DNA from: Xiphias gladius
Lineage: Eukaryota; Chordata; Actinopteri; Istiophoriformes; Xiphiidae
Length of the DNA: 64,000 nt
Assembly: GCF_016859285.1 (NCBI RefSeq)
Contig: NC_053417.1
Coordinates: 14,756,706-14,820,705, forward strand
Direction of reading: 5' to 3'
Position 1 is the first letter of the stretch. Each line of letters begins with the position of its first letter. The notes beneath the pieces are model-generated. The model searched no databases, was not told where the DNA came from, and worked only from the letters and a program-made list of their open reading frames with translations. Below, piece after piece: positions 1-36,224 of the stretch. The translations under genes and the position numbers were made by a program.

Positions 1-227
1 CAACTCAGACGGAGAGTGTGTGATGTCTACTTTTTAAGGGAAAATAAAAGTAGTTCAATGCAGACTAGCCTCAATTTGTGTTGAGGCCAGTGCTGAAAAT
101 AGTTTGTTTGTTATCACCTATCCATGACAGATGTGATTGTGGATCAGGACATTTCCTGCTAATAGAGGTGGTATTCAATGAGTATTTTATAAAAGAGTTG
201 GGCAGTCAGATATCCTTCCTCACTTAC

Positions 228-19057
<18,830 letters not shown>

Positions 19058-21795
19058 CTTGGTGCCTTCACCTGAGAAAAGCTCCCAGCCCACTAGAATC
19101 GAGTCCTCACTGTATAATCCCAAACTGAGACACACTATAACTCCCTGTTGCGGAGGCCCCTGGGTTCCTGAACTGCCGATCCTGTGTGCACTCCTCCACC
19201 GACCTCTCTCCCCCTCTTCTCCACTCCCTCTGACTTCCTCTCCCTCACGCAGAGCCACAGGCCTCTCCTCCTGGCTGAGGGCCTCTGACAGAAAAAGCCC
19301 CCTCTAGGCAGGGAAAAATAACAGGAGCCCAGAGTGGCTACAGGAGCAGTTGGCCCTGCTGTAGTTTAAATTTAGACTGTGAACCACTGACAGGCCATGC
19401 TTGGGGATGGTTAAGAGGGTGGGGGGGGTAGAAGTTGGAAGAAGGCAGTAGATGGGATCGAGGGGGGTTGGGGCAGGGCAGCAGTGGCAGTCGAGAGCAC
19501 AGAGGCGGGGAGAGGCAGTTTGAGGGGTCTTGCAGTGGCACAATATCCCCACCAGCCTCCGAAGCTGCTCTGCTGCTAGACACAGGTGTTGTACCCTAAA
19601 CTGTGAAAGAAAAAAATGAACAGAGAGGACGGAAGAGACTTATGGATATTTCATTCTCCAGTGGGAGATTGTGCAGGTGGAGCACAGTGTCGCGACTCTG
19701 AAAAGTTTTGGGTGAAAGCCACAGACCGCAAGAAATGATTAAGAGACTAATTGAGACGATCTGCTTCTGAATCCCAAACTTTCACGGAGAGTTTACATGT
19801 GGGGGGGGGGGGGGTTCTCCATTTAAATCCTTGTTGCAAAGTATTTAGGGCTGGGCAATATGGTTGATATCAAAAACATTATATTATTGCAAGATTTTTT
19901 TTGATATTAATATATGGTTGACATGTATCTTTAACCCCCCCCTTTAAAATTTATAAACCTAATATAAACATTTAATAAATTGTTCATAACTATAGAGTAA
20001 AATGTAGTTGTAAAGTAGATACAAGTTTTTATGAATGCATTTGTCAGCAACCTCCAGTGGGCACTTAATATAAAATACGTCTTCATAGGAGAATAAAACA
20101 GCTTACTGCTTTTCAAACTGCCAACACAATCTTCAGCATGTCAGAGGTGAAACTGTTGAAAGATTTCCCAACAGCTGAAAACCACAACAAATGTGAGGAT
20201 TCATTTGATGTTAAAGCAGTGTTTCCCATGGTAGTGGAAGCAGTTGGCCCACATGTTGTGTCCTCTGTCGGCCCCTAGTGCCATTAAACAGTAGCAGCGA
20301 CTCCGATAGTGAAAAATCTGCAGCAACCAAGCGAATATTCCCAGTGAACAAAAAAAACAAACCAAAGAAAAAACAAAACAAAACTATTGCACTCAACCAG
20401 TGTATTGTTTTTTTTATTGCACATCAAGCCAAATGTATACACATGAACAGTGGAATATTCCAGTTAGGCTGAAAAGAAATAGAAATACAAAACACTGATA
20501 TGAAACTATTCTTAAAATTAATCAATCAAAAACGCTTCAATGATGAAACAAACTATTACAGACAAATCAACTTCAGCAGTCCACATTGTGCATGAGTTAA
20601 TGTGAGTCAGCGTACCTTTCTTTGTCGTATTAAAAATTCCCCAACAGGGAGCCGCAGTAGTAGAATGTGAAGGGAAATTCACTGACACACGACGCACATG
20701 AGGGTGCTTCAAAGCCATGAGGCATCCTGATTCCGCCATACTTAAACGCTTTATCAGCAGCTTTACTGATTTAGGACATTCTCCAGTGGCACAGATTTGA
20801 TTCATTTGAGGATGGCTTTAAAGCTCTGTTAAATACCCCGTTCTCCATTTCTCTCTTTGCATGGGAGAGTACGTTCAGTCAAACTCTACGACAAAATAGA
20901 GGATGTAAATGTGTCCTTGTGCCTAACTCACTGATCAAACCTTTTCTCAATCAGCTTCACTGTTAAATCCAAGATAAATTGTTAAGAGTTACACAAACAC
21001 AACTACTACTTGGTGGACAATGTACCTGCCAAACTTTTTTGGTAGACCTTACCATCTGTTGTGTTTTGCAAGCTCTGAATTGCCAACATTTATGAGCCAA
21101 CTTTTGCACTGGAGTTTGGTGTAACATGTTCACTCACACAAGGAGAGAAACAGAAAAAGGCCCATATTGGGGGCTATCTTAAAGGTAGTGATGTCAAAGC
21201 TTTAAAATTACAAAGCCCCAAATCTACAATCCTTTACTTACATTGTTAGTGCAAATGACAATAAATACGCCCAGGGTTATGTATAAATAAATTATCATTA
21301 ATGCTTGGCAACAGCACAGATAGGGTACTCTTTCTACCCTATTAGCTAAACTGATCATTCAAAAACATAAAGCTCACCTGTTCTGAGGTGACGTCATAAA
21401 TTAGGCTACGAGAAAAAACCCTTTATAATCATACCATATTAGTAAGTAGCTAACAACTAAAAGTATCTCAAAGAAGCTTAAAGGCTATTCTAAGTCTGGC
21501 TAAATGGACAAAAAGGTTCTTACTTTATCGAGACGTTCCAAATCTAGCAGTTAAGAGCGCGCAAACATGGAGTTTTTTCACAACTGCAACTTAAGTGTAA
21601 TGTATAACAGATAAAATATATCTGCTTGTTAGATCAGTGTGTTTGAATGTTTCTTAGTGAGGAAATTCTACTTCAGAGGGTGGAGTGCACATCCAATGGA
21701 AAGAGGTTAGTAATAGTGCAGCTGGTGCCAGTGCAATAGTGCTGAGCCCAGTGAAGTTACCTATTCTAAACCTGTTTTGAGGTCAGCTGTAAGGT
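19058..21795. other. Spacer between cacna1s start and tmem9 end; cacna1s promoter side
   Basis: Holds the unmapped 5' UTR and promoter of cacna1s (minus strand) and the 3' UTR of tmem9. An in-frame open stretch of 67 codons precedes the cacna1s ATG but lacks an ATG. A palindromic CRE, TGACGTCA, lies at 21389-21396. GGGCTGGGCAATATGG at about 19850 marks a dispersed-repeat fragment. A possible tmem9 poly(A) signal (TTTATT on the plus strand) is near 20412. No bHLH coding sequence for an ascl5 gene was found. Confidence 0.6.
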
Positions 21796-24697
<2,902 letters not shown>

Positions 24698-25005
24698 TTT
24701 CCCCCAGGAGAATCGATTTGCGCGACGGGTGCAGGATTACCAGCAAAGATCTGTCAAAGCACAACAGGCAGTCTGGTTAACATCTATCGAGGAAATCGGC
24801 CAAACAAATGACTTCACCGCGGTAACACCGAAGCTAAACACAAGCTTTAGATAAAGAAAAAAAAAAAATACGGTTAACTTACGTTGTAACAGCAGCTCAA
24901 GCCTTTTTTTTTTTTTTGCTATGCATTCAGGAGATAGCTGTACTCTAGCCAGCTGTGTTTAGAAGGCAGACCGTCCAAATTCATTTGGTGCTTCCTTATT
25001 CCGGT
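24698..25005 (-). promoter_or_regulatory. tmem9: tmem9 5' UTR and promoter region
   Basis: Upstream of the ATG the minus strand shows a plausible acceptor (GCTTTGACAG, exon starting near 24749) and, further upstream, a donor-like GTTACAAC|gtaagt (exon edge at 24883). Together these suggest a non-coding first exon at about 24883-25000. No TATA box is obvious. The exact start of transcription is not visible. Confidence 0.5.
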
Positions 25006-25116
25006 TTGTCGTCACACACGAGGCGAGATGACACATGCAGCGACACTGACACCTACTGGACAGACACTCAGAAAGCGGGATCAGAGATGGGATAGGATGA
25101 AATAAAAAGTGTGATT

Positions 25117-25370
<254 letters not shown>

Positions 25371-27948
25371 ACCTGTATAATTTTTAACATAACTTAACAT
25401 TAATGGTCTGTATTTTTTTTACACACATGACCAAGGAATTTGTGACTCATCAGAATATTTTCCCATATCTTTCAGTCAACACTGTTCCTATGTCAAATCC
25501 TGTATCCCCGGTGGAATTTGAAATGTAAGCCCTAACTTCTTGACCCAATCAATACCTCTTTTTCCTGGTAATCCTGCTTTCACATCTCTCTGTATAGTAG
25601 GATACTCAAACCTTTAATAAGCCATTGAGCCAGGATGAATCACAAATTCATCCTGAACCTCTTGAGCTCATGGTCACAGAGATCAATGGAGACTTTGGTT
25701 ATTTCTCTAATGAGCTATGATATCAGTGTGAACAGCACAACCCCATCCTCTGTGTAACCCCGATCAGTCATGTGACCCATGATTCAACCATTTAAAACAA
25801 CGGCAATGCTGCCAGCAACTTGTTAATTCTATATATATATTATGGAGATGTAGGGTGTTAGGATTTCAGATTTACCAAGGATGTGAAAAGTTTCAGTGTA
25901 GGTCTATAATATATTTGCTGGTTGTAGGTACATTTGCTTCAACCACACCTGTAATAGGAGGAATGGGTTTGAAGTATGTTGGGCTGTTTGTATGAGTAAA
26001 CAGTGGAATAAGATAATGAATATGAATAATGGGAGACTATGTAAGAAGCTCCTCGTGTGGGACACAAGCACAGACATCCTTGGCCAGATAATATTCATAG
26101 TTTATATCAGAAAACAGGGCGTGGATCAGTGTGAAATATTATATTATACTTGTTAGTCTTCGCAATTAGAGATTTTTTTTTAAAGTAGTTTACCAAATGG
26201 TCTGCGTGTGCCGAACTCCAATGAAGGATTTTGCTGCTATATCTGGAAACCAGGTGTTTGTATTGATGAACAGCATAGGATCTGCCATATCTTGTGTGTG
26301 CACAAGACTGAAAAAATGACGTAGCCAAAATAAAATGGTTACTGTTCTTTAACTTATTCGATAATATTCATTATCCTGGTCTTTTCTGGAAGGTGCTATC
26401 AAATCATCAAGTTGGAATTAAGTATAAATTATACTTTGCACAGGCACAAATATGGTAAAATGTTAATTTTTAAATAAATGTCGAGGGATCTTAAACTATT
26501 TTCTAGATTTAAAATAGTGAGGTGTTGTGCTCCCAGATAATGTATAGTCTTGGTTGAAAAGGACACTTAAAAAAGTAGTGATTATTTAACTGCTGGTAGA
26601 TTTTTAAATAAAGAAAACACTTTCTGGAAACAAACATTTTTTGCATTCCCATTATTAAAAATAATCAGGGACAATAATACAAATTTGTTATATGCTGAAA
26701 GTGTGTTTAGATTTCCCTTGAGCACTTTGATAGTATATGGTATGACATAAAAAATTAACTCTTAATCATTAACCTGAATTAATTCATGCATGCATTTATT
26801 TATTTGTGTAATAATCACCATATGTTTTTGTAGCCATAATGCATGCTGTATCATAAACAGGCTCATAATCTCTCTTCAGTTTGTGACTTGCGTGAGCCCC
26901 CTAACTGTATTTTGTTCTCTGAGTCCTGCCATTGTAAGCCACTTAGTTCTCTGTCTTCTCTGATGCAAGGCTGCCCTTTACACCCTTCGGCCAATTACAG
27001 CATAAGTGACACTGACCAGAGCTCAGTGCCAGGTCTCATTATCAATTCAGAGCTCTCATGAAGAAAAAAAAAGGTGATTCAGTCCATTTTTCGGTAGACG
27101 TGGCAAAAAATGATTAATTTGAGAAAGGAAAGAAAACTAGTTGCCTTATGTAAAATGGTTTATTAGCTCTCAACAAAACTGTAATTTACACGGACAGATA
27201 CAAATGTTTTGATAAAGACTGTGGGCAGTGGACTGTGCACACACCCTGACTATAAAACGGGAAATTATCCATAATGGAAACACGGCAGAGAAATCCACCT
27301 TATAAACAAGCTCAGAAGATGTCAAGTTCTCTTATTTGTCAAGGTACCTGAAGGTATTGACTGAATCACATTATTCAAAGCATTAATTTTCATGAGAATG
27401 AAAAGAGTGGGCAGTTTGCCCACTAGGAGATGCTATAAGGCCCTAGGCAAAGCAAACTGAATCCAGACCAGCATACTTTGGAACACTTGGGAGGGATGCA
27501 GATAAGACGTAGGAGGACATGTAGCATAAAACAAGATTGAATATGTCGTTAAAATCTACACTTGAAGCAACATAAAAAGCATGTTCCAACAATCCTGATG
27601 TTGTTTAAAATATTGGCAAAATTTAATTGATAGCTGGTCTGTAGCATTACAGAAAACTAAGAGGCTGTACAGCTTTTAGTGTAAACGACTGTTTAAATAC
27701 TGTATATTATAGCTACAGTTTTTATGTGGTTTATAGCACCCAAGTAAAGTCATACTTGACCTACTGTGGGAAGATACCTGTTTCTGTTCTTATTCTCCCA
27801 CTTTCAATACACTCCTCAACCTTTCAGCGTGTTCTTTTTGACCTTTATCTCATCATCTGCAGTGTCTTTGCTCTCCACTCTTCCTCTGTATCATGCTTTG
27901 GTAGAGAACACTGTTTGAATAACAAGACTATCTCTGGGAAGTGATAAC

Positions 27949-27991
27949 CCTCCTCTCCTCTCCTCTCCTCTCCTCTCCTCTCCTCTCCTCT
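27949..27991. repeat. (CTCTC)n pentanucleotide microsatellite
   Basis: Eight tandem CTCTC/TCCTC units; it inflates an otherwise meaningless open frame here. Confidence 0.92.
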
Positions 27992-30900
27992 TGGCTGTGG
28001 CGATGCATTGTGGGCAGCAGAACTATTCTAATAGACACACGTGGTAATTACAGTAGTGGGAGGCAGCAGACAGTGGTGGTCCAGGGACAGCACAAAACTA
28101 TAAATCACAACTCCTGGTTCCGCCCTCCTGAGCGTAGCCGATCACGGTCAACCAAAAAGCAATTCTGCCAACATGTGTTTGCACATTTGTCTTCATCAGC
28201 TGCTGGCTTGTTCTGGGCCCCTGCGACTGAATTTTCCTTTCCCGTGGTAATCAAACACGGACTACTTCTCAAGTGTTTGAGTCAAAGTCCGCTATATTGG
28301 GCTCAACAATTAGCCACACTTGAGATGCAGCAAGTAAAATTTCTCTACATAAGCAAAAAGCAGCAACATGAACTGCTGAAGAGGGTATTTTGTGTTTATG
28401 TTGAACATTACCAGCTGCTGAAGTAAAAGAAACAAACAAGAATGGAAAAAAATGCATAAAATATAACCTGTATAATCTACAATCAAACCTCCGAATTAAC
28501 AAAGAAAAATATCACCTGATGTCCCTTTAATGGTTCTTTTTTGGAGGTAGCATGAGATGCTTCCAGGAGAAGTGTCTAAATCAAAGAGGTAGCGATAGCA
28601 AAGGTGTTAGAGTACAGGTGACTCAGAGTACAGTGTCTGTCCTCTCCTGCTTTATCTGTATGGACAGCTGCCTGTCAGCCTGCTGAGCCCATGTAGGGGA
28701 GAGGTGTCTGCTGAGGAGCTGGTGTCAGCGAGGTGAAAGCAGAGCCCAGGTACGCTGAGTTGAGCTGAAATGGATGCAGAGGAGAGAGCGTCTCCTAGCT
28801 CTGAGGGACACAGATTTTCAGCAAGGAAACAGGGACTGCTGGAGCAGGAGAGACTCAGCCAGACAGAACATGAAAGCCAAGAGCAGCCATGACACATGAT
28901 GGACACAAACGCAGGAAGAGAAGCGACCTCCTCCTCCCACTTTTTCCCCTGCTCGCTATTCTTCTCTTTCAGCAGTGCTGTGCAGAAACAAGACCCCTAA
29001 AGAAGAGGGGGAAAACGGAAAAGGAGAGATGATGCTTGAATCGCAGTGGCTCTCAGTTAAACTCTGCCCTCCTGTAATGTGTGGGCTTTGATGTTGCCCA
29101 AGATGTTTAGAGGATGCGGGGATGATTCAAAGAGAACTTCATAGGCCAATCATAGAATCGTGGCATGTCGGTAAGAAAAAAAAACAGTGTGCTGTCAGAA
29201 ATCCACATGCATCTTTCAAGAGAGACCAGGGGTCAGGCAAGAAGACAGCTGAAAACAATAGTGAGAAATGAAAGGTGACGTGAATTGAGAGGTAGATAAA
29301 TAGCTGCAGGGGAGGAAGGAAGTCTGTTGTTGGTATAAAAGGATGTGATGTAGGCTTTGGTCTTGGAAAAGCTGCCAGTTGGTCTAACAAGACTTGGCAG
29401 GCCAGTCAATAGACTGTCAGCTATTAATGCCCACACTTCAGTAACACCAACATCTAGTTTAAGACTGATTTATATATACAGTGGTGCATAGAGTTCTTAA
29501 AGATAAAAATGTTACACACCTGGCTCACGTCTGTCTCAGCAAAATGGACCCATATAAAAATCACATATGACACTTCATTCTGTGTCAGCTGCCTCAAAGA
29601 ATAAAGAGAAAACAAGCTAAGCGGTCAGAGGTCACACAGAGTTAGGGGTGTGTCTGACAAAACTCTGGCCGATCAGAAAATGTTGTCAAGTTTAATCCTT
29701 TTGAGAGGGGCCTCACCCATAGTATCTCTTCTCTGCTGTGGGGATGGGGGTGTTTTTGTGGTAGATGAGCTTTCTTTTAATTGGGTGGCGTTGAGTCACA
29801 GTAATCTAGTCGATACCACCCCCTTACTCTATCTCCAGCGATTCCGTTGTTTTGACAGCTTTTGATCCACCTGCCCCAGCTGCAGGCCACATCTGCAGGC
29901 ATAATAGATTTCGTCTGCTTGGGCCTCCTCTTCCAAATACCCCTGTGACTCACCTTCCTCTGTTTTGGTCTTCGCTGCAATCTGACCTAGCAGCTCAGTG
30001 GTGTGCCACAACGGACTGCCCCTGGCACTTTTATAAACTCAAACTTAAACAATAGTACTCAAGATGTAGATAATATAGGGTCTAATGCCTGTACATACAA
30101 CATGACAGAATAACAGGTAACCCTCTTCTTGAGACAAGGGAAACATTGGTGCTTTTTCTCTCTGATTCCCCATTTTCTGCCATCCTCTATGACCACAAGT
30201 GGCTTGCAGTGATTCAGATGTAAACAGGGGGATCTGAGACCAAACTTGTCATCCCACAGCTTCAAAAATCAATAGAGCCTCACACTCTCCCTTTAATCTC
30301 GACACACGTGTGGAGCAAGCTTGGGCTGACTTCGCCTGAAAAGAAGGCAGGGAAACAGAAAGAGGGGGAAAGGAGGAGGAAAGAGAGGAAGAGACGTAAG
30401 GATAGGGGAAGGAGGTTTGCCAGGGAGAAAATTAGGGTTGATCAGTTCAGAGTGGGAAATGAGGAGTTGATGGGGTTTTACCCAAAGAGATTTCTGCCTT
30501 TACCACAATAGAGTGGAATTGAAAAACATTTTGTGTTATTGTTTACAGCATTGAATAATTATATTAATTAAATTCATCAGTCATGTGTCTTCCCAAAAAT
30601 AGCATTCCCATTACTTAGGATAAACAGCTTTCCTCAGAATTACTTTGTACTGAAGAAATAGTCCTTGTACTACCTGGTTACAGTGAGGTCCATGGCTAAT
30701 CCCATACAACAGGGAAACTGTTTCTGGACAGAGATACTGTTGTTGGTTTTTGTCAATGCTGTGAGTGCCACAAACAAAACTCAAACCACCTCCATTGTCT
30801 TGGGGTAGTGGCAGAAATCTCAGGGACAGGTATCTCAAAGGCCGATAAAACCAATACTATCTGCCTTGCAAGATACCTCCAGATATTAATAAGAAAATAT

Positions 30901-31730
30901 GTCTTCTTGTAATTTAGGTAATCTGAGCCCTTAAAAGAGTACACCACCGATTTGGCATTACACTCCTATAACACCGTCAAACCCAGCGTGAACGCTGAAG
31001 GTGTGAGCTGAGATTTGGGTGTGTTATGCAGGAAGTAGTGGCTAATGTAGCCTCAAGCTGCTGGCCTCAAGCAGAGAGGGGGAGCGATCTTCACAGGTCC
31101 TGATAAACTCACTTCTTCACTTCAAGTGGCATCTTTTGAGTCAGTTTATCAGATTTCACACAGCCCCCTCCTGAGCAAAAAAAGGCTTCATACAACTTTT
31201 CACATATGCAGTTGTACTCCCCATGATCTGTAAACAGACTTTGATATGTGGACTTCCCCTTTAAGTGAGAGTTAACATATAGCCTAGTCACTAAAAGGCT
31301 ACACTCTGACATACCTGCAGTGCAGGGCAGTGCAACATATTAGTAAAGCCACATTTAAAATTTCACACAGTATTTGAAATGCTGCACAGACCTGTGCCTT
31401 ATTGGCTAGTCACTCTCATCTTCTCTCATTCACCAACTTGCTATCAGTTATTCAGTGCCTTTTTTTCACACCTTATTGGAAGGTTTTCTTTGCACCAATT
31501 TAAGTTCGATCATCTCTTCCACTGCTTTTCACTCATTGGTACAGCAAAGCTACCCCACCCTGTTTAACACCATCTATCATATCTCGCTCTGTCTCTGGTC
31601 TTTATTGACTTTATCAATAGGCTCTCTCTTAAAGGAGGAGTGAAGAGGCTGTTTAACAGACCTGAGGAAAGCAAGAAACGGGGATAGTGAAAAGACAAGA
31701 GAAACAGAGCAAGAGAAAACTGGAGGATTA

Positions 31731-31768
31731 GAGAGAAAGAGAGAAAGAGAGAAAGAGAGAAAGAGAGG
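31731..31768. repeat. (AGAGAAAG)n purine microsatellite
   Basis: Tandem GAGAAA-type units inside a wider purine-rich region (31640-31930). Confidence 0.85.
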
Positions 31769-32516
31769 GGAAAAGACAGAGAACCAGGAGGGGGTGGGGT
31801 TAGAGGGAGATGCTCCACTGCCTGGCTGACAAACAGAGGGTCCCTCCAGAGCCAGGCAGATGAGAAGGAGAGGAGGAGAAAGGGAGAGGGGTGAGAGAAA
31901 AGGAGAGGAGTTTGATGTGGGCAGTCAACCCCACCCTCAAACAGCCTTCCCTCTCTTCCTCCACCCCCCCAGCAGAAAATCTATGCCTGCTCTCTTAGTA
32001 TTCCTCCCACTTCTTGTGAAGGCTCTGCGGAGGGGAAAGCAGACAAGTGGACTGCTAGTGAGGCCCTGGTCAGCCGTGTGTGATGCTATCTGGGAGTTTT
32101 TTTCCCTTTTTCCTTTTTAGGATCGGGTGTTTGCTCAGGGCTGACACGACAGACAGAGCACCCAGTCACTTGAAAACCTCCACCAGGGACCCGAACTGGA
32201 CACATCTTCCCTGTACACCCCCTTTTCCTCTTCCCTCCCTCTTTTTTTTTTAAAAAAACCTGTAGATCAGGTCTACTCGGTGGACTGCCTATTCTCAGAC
32301 CTGGACCTGATAGTACTGATGTGATGAAAAAACCAGTGCACTTACGATGTATGCTTGATGGAGGCTGCACTTATAATTCTCTGTATTTACTTTCCAGTCA
32401 TATGTCAAGTAAATACATACGTGTATATTCATACCTAAATATGAACTAGGCCTGCTGCTGTAAGTCCTCCTTGACTTGTGGATTGACTGAATAGGACAAC
32501 CTGTGCTTTTTTCTGT

Positions 32517-32540
32517 TTGTGTGTGTGTGTGTGTGTGTGT
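32517..32540. repeat. (GT)n microsatellite
   Basis: Uninterrupted GT tract of about 12 units. Confidence 0.9.
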
Positions 32541-32864
32541 ATTTCAGACTGGGTAGGTTACATCCATGCTGACCATTTTCTAAAGCATACCATACATTTT
32601 CAAATTGATTTCCTACTTTACATGTTGCCCTTGGGTTCTATTTATCTCAGTTCTGTATTAGAAATCAACTTGCAAAAACTTAAAACTTAAAAGTTCTTCT
32701 ATCACAAAGAGCACTTTGTCACATGTTTTGACAGTTTTTACCCAAATGAAGGCAACATTAGATAATAAAGCATGTACTTTAGTTAATTTGAGGAACTTGA
32801 AAGAATTACTTATCTTCACATACAGCTGGAACCAATTCAAATTCTACTTAAAGTAAATTTGGTT

Positions 32865-33545
32865 ATTGCTTCGATCAAAAGTTTGCCTCTCCGATGTGAG
32901 TGTTGGTGGACCAACTCTGATTGTTAGCCATGCTAGCACGGCTCTAGGGATGGTATTGACAGTCTGTCGGTTGGCTGGCCCACCACTTTGAACCAGACGA
33001 CATGTCTTAACAACTTTCAGTTTGATTGCCATGACAGTTTGTACAGACATTCATCATCTCCAGAGGATGAATCCTGCTGACTTTGATGATCCCCTGACTT
33101 ATTCTGTTGAGCCACCATGAGGCACATTTATGATTTTAAATTAAATGTTTGACAGCTTTTGTGTGAATTGCAATGAAATTTGGTACACACCCCTTGAGGA
33201 TAAATTGTAATAACTTTTGTGACCCCCTGACTTTTCATCTAGTGCCATCATTAGGCCAAATTTCATTTTCTCCAATGCTTTGATTTATGATCAAATAGCC
33301 TACCTACAAAATGTCCATCAGCTTCATCTTTAAATGGCGTTTAGTGCTAGCTACACTAGTAGCTACTAAACTGAAATACTGAACATGGCAGTCATTATAT
33401 CTACTACACGTTAGTATGTTAACATTGTCATTGTGAGCATGTTAGCATGCTGATAATAGCATTTAACTCAAAGCCTGCGCCTAATTACAGTCTCACAAGA
33501 GAGCCGCTTGCATGGCTGTAGACCTGCATGCAAATTCATCTCTAC
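32865..33545 (+). mobile_element. Teleost dispersed repeat, AACATGCTAACATG type, forward copy
   Basis: Segments in order are GCCATGCTAGCACGGCTCTA, TGACTTTGATGATCCCCTGA, AATGAAATTTGGTACACAC, TGACCCCCTGACTTTTCATC, GTTAACATTGTCATTGTGAG, CATGTTAGCATGCTGATAAT and CGCTTGCATGGCTGTAGAC. I recognise this series as an abundant non-coding repeat in perciform-type fish. A reverse copy lies 2.7 kb away. Confidence 0.65.
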
Positions 33546-36224
33546 ACAACAATACCTCTTACAAAACAGAAAGGTGACAAATAGTCCACAGTGATGGATT
33601 TCTTATCTGCCCAAATCTCAAGCTTCAGCATGCTGATGTTATTATAAAATAATGATATTTAGAGAAAACAATGACTGCCTGGAAAGTATGAAATAATTTT
33701 ACAAAATCTGTAAAAAATGGTCAGTAGTATCTTAAACCAGGCTAAATAAAATTTGCAGGTTGCGGGCTTAAACATGCAAACTCAATCATACAGTCTTTAA
33801 AGAGATGCAAGGTTTCTGGTTCAAATTCCCCAGACCACACTGAAAATAAAAGATGGTGAAAATTAATGACCAACCTCTTCTGCTCTTTGACTACTGTCAA
33901 TTTACCCTTCAGCAAAGCACAAAATTCCCATGCAGCTCAGTGGCAAATGAGAAAAAGTTTGTGTGTGTGAATACAGGCCTGTATTACCAGTAGTGTGAAG
34001 CAGCATGTGTGCATGTGTGACCTTCCCGGGATAAATAAAGTTTAAAAAGGTAATGTTGCTCCCCCACAGGCGCCCTGTCTGAGTGATTATCTTATCTTTA
34101 ACTGCATTTACACACATCTAACCATTGTTCTCTGACAAAACTTACAATGTTATTGATCACCCTTGTACCTATAATCTCCATTACCACTGCTGCACCATGA
34201 CTGCCAAACCACAGACACACAAAGCTTTTTTGTCCTTAACATCCTCTTCCAAAGTAGCCGGTTTCTCTGTCACCTTGAGCCCAGTTCGTCATGCCTGTGT
34301 GATCGCTATAAAGGTCACAGCTTGTATTAGCTGTCACTCTTCCATACTCTCTCACAGTTCCTACCTCTCTCCTCCCTCAAGTCGCTCTCTGTCACGCATG
34401 TCTTTCCTCGGCTCTGGAAGAAAGATCAAAGTGCCATCCTTAGTTGGACTTTGAAGGTTAGGAAAAGTGAGAAGCAATCCCAAAGCAGAATGAGCCTACT
34501 ATGAGTGTTAATCTGTCTGTGTTAATGTGTGTTAGCTGATGTGCAGATGTGCAGTGAGTGGAGACAAGCTGATCAAGGTAGCTCTGCTGGGAGCCCCGTA
34601 CCTTTAAGTGTTACAGTGTATCAGCCTGTATGACTGTTGCAATTACAGTTGTGTTAGAGACAGAATTTATGGCTGTCTGAAGATTCACTGCCTTAGGGGT
34701 GAAGAAAAGAAAAAATGTGTTTTCAGCACTTCAACAGCTTCAGATGAAGGTCTAATATTTAGAAATGCACTTAAAACATAGATTAATTTTATTTTTCATC
34801 AGGGAGATGGAAAACAGTAGCACAGAACTGTTTTCTGAATACAAACACAGTGTTTAATAACCTGAATTCTGCTTGAGCACGCCTATGAATGCACATGAGG
34901 AGAGAAAATTCAGCTTGTTGTTAGAGATTCAACTGACAATATGGTATGATGCAGTAACAATACTGAAGTGTCTTACATTCCAGCACACACAGTGTGACCA
35001 CATGGTTAGCTGAAACATGTTTGAGTGAGAGGAGGGAGAAAAAAAGGAGAATGAGTAAAGAGACAGCAAACACAGGTGTGGCGTTTTATCTGTTGTGGAG
35101 GTAAGGGGTAATCACGGCAAAATTTAATCAGTTCAGATCAATTATTCATGGTCAGGGGCCTAGTGAGCTGATTTCTAAAATGCCCCTTCTCTCTCTCTCT
35201 GACAGCCCTGTATGAATTATTCAGGCTGCATTTACACAAAGAACTCCATCTCTGATACCTGATCAGTCAGTTAGAAACATTATGCAACAGGGAATGTCAA
35301 TTAGAAATGGGGAAATAGGTCTCCTGGTATGTGCACACTAAAAAGGAAAACAAAGCCACTCAAGAAGGAGCAAGTGGATAACATACACCATGAAAAGTCT
35401 TGAAGAAACTAAAACTTCATGGTCTTGGGAGAATTATTATTCACTGAGAGAGGAGTTCTCAGCCTTAATGGGCTCAACCACAGTCAAGATCGTCCCTGCG
35501 CCGTGTGTCCTCTCATCATCCATGAGTTTATCTATTTGTTAAGTGAACTCCACCAAGGATATGCACTGCATCAGACTGGGGTTTCAACCCAGCTCCCTGA
35601 TCAAGCTTTAATAATTTCCCCAGCAACTCCCTCCTCCTACTCTGAATGATGCTGCTGCCTCATTTTCATCCTCGCCAAATCACCCTTGTCCCCTTCCTTT
35701 TGCAGTTCTTCCACTGGCTTCTGCAGGCTGTTTGTAGTTAGATAAAACCCTGGTGCCGGTGTATGAGCTCACACTCCTTTACCTCAAGGCCAGGGCTATA
35801 CAGCCCGTCCACCAGCCATTTAGCTCTCCTCTCCTTTCTGTGGCCATCTTTTCAAATGGTCGCTGCTCTTCCCCCTGCTGGATCCTCGAAGTTGGAATGA
35901 CCTTCCCCCTCTGGTCTGAAAAGCATAGTCACACCCCCTCATCCATCATTTACTGAAAACACTGAAAACATATTTTTTTTAAAAATACCATATCCCCATT
36001 GAATCATTTTGTCTCCAATTTCTCAAAAAATAACATCTTCTACCTTTCTTATTGGGTCTTATTTGTTATTTTTCTAAACACGTCTCTTGTGCAGGATATT
36101 GGCTCCTCAAGTAGGACAGTATTGTTAGGGCACATTGGTCCTGATTATTGCTTTCCTTACAATGATGGTGATAAAAAAGCCATTTTACTTTGAATGAGAT
36201 TATCACCCAAATGCCTCAACTTTA

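Noticed and set aside
1..26. Possible last exon of cacna1s on the minus strand after AAAAAGTAG
   Set aside because: The encoded TSHTLRLS does not resemble the expected distal tail after LVQE. A weak acceptor alone is not enough; the true next exon is probably outside the window.
19058..19258. In-frame extension of the cacna1s N-terminus upstream of the ATG at 19057
   Set aside because: The open frame has no ATG (it opens at GTG), its composition is unlike the family, and the ATG at 19057 has a strong start context.
20518..20805. 95-codon minus-strand ORF, considered as a remnant ascl5 or transposon gene
   Set aside because: No bHLH motif, no splice context and no family similarity I can recognise.
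27941..28426. 161-codon plus-strand frame
   Set aside because: Starts at GTG, is inflated by the CTCTC microsatellite, and has no similarity or splice signals.
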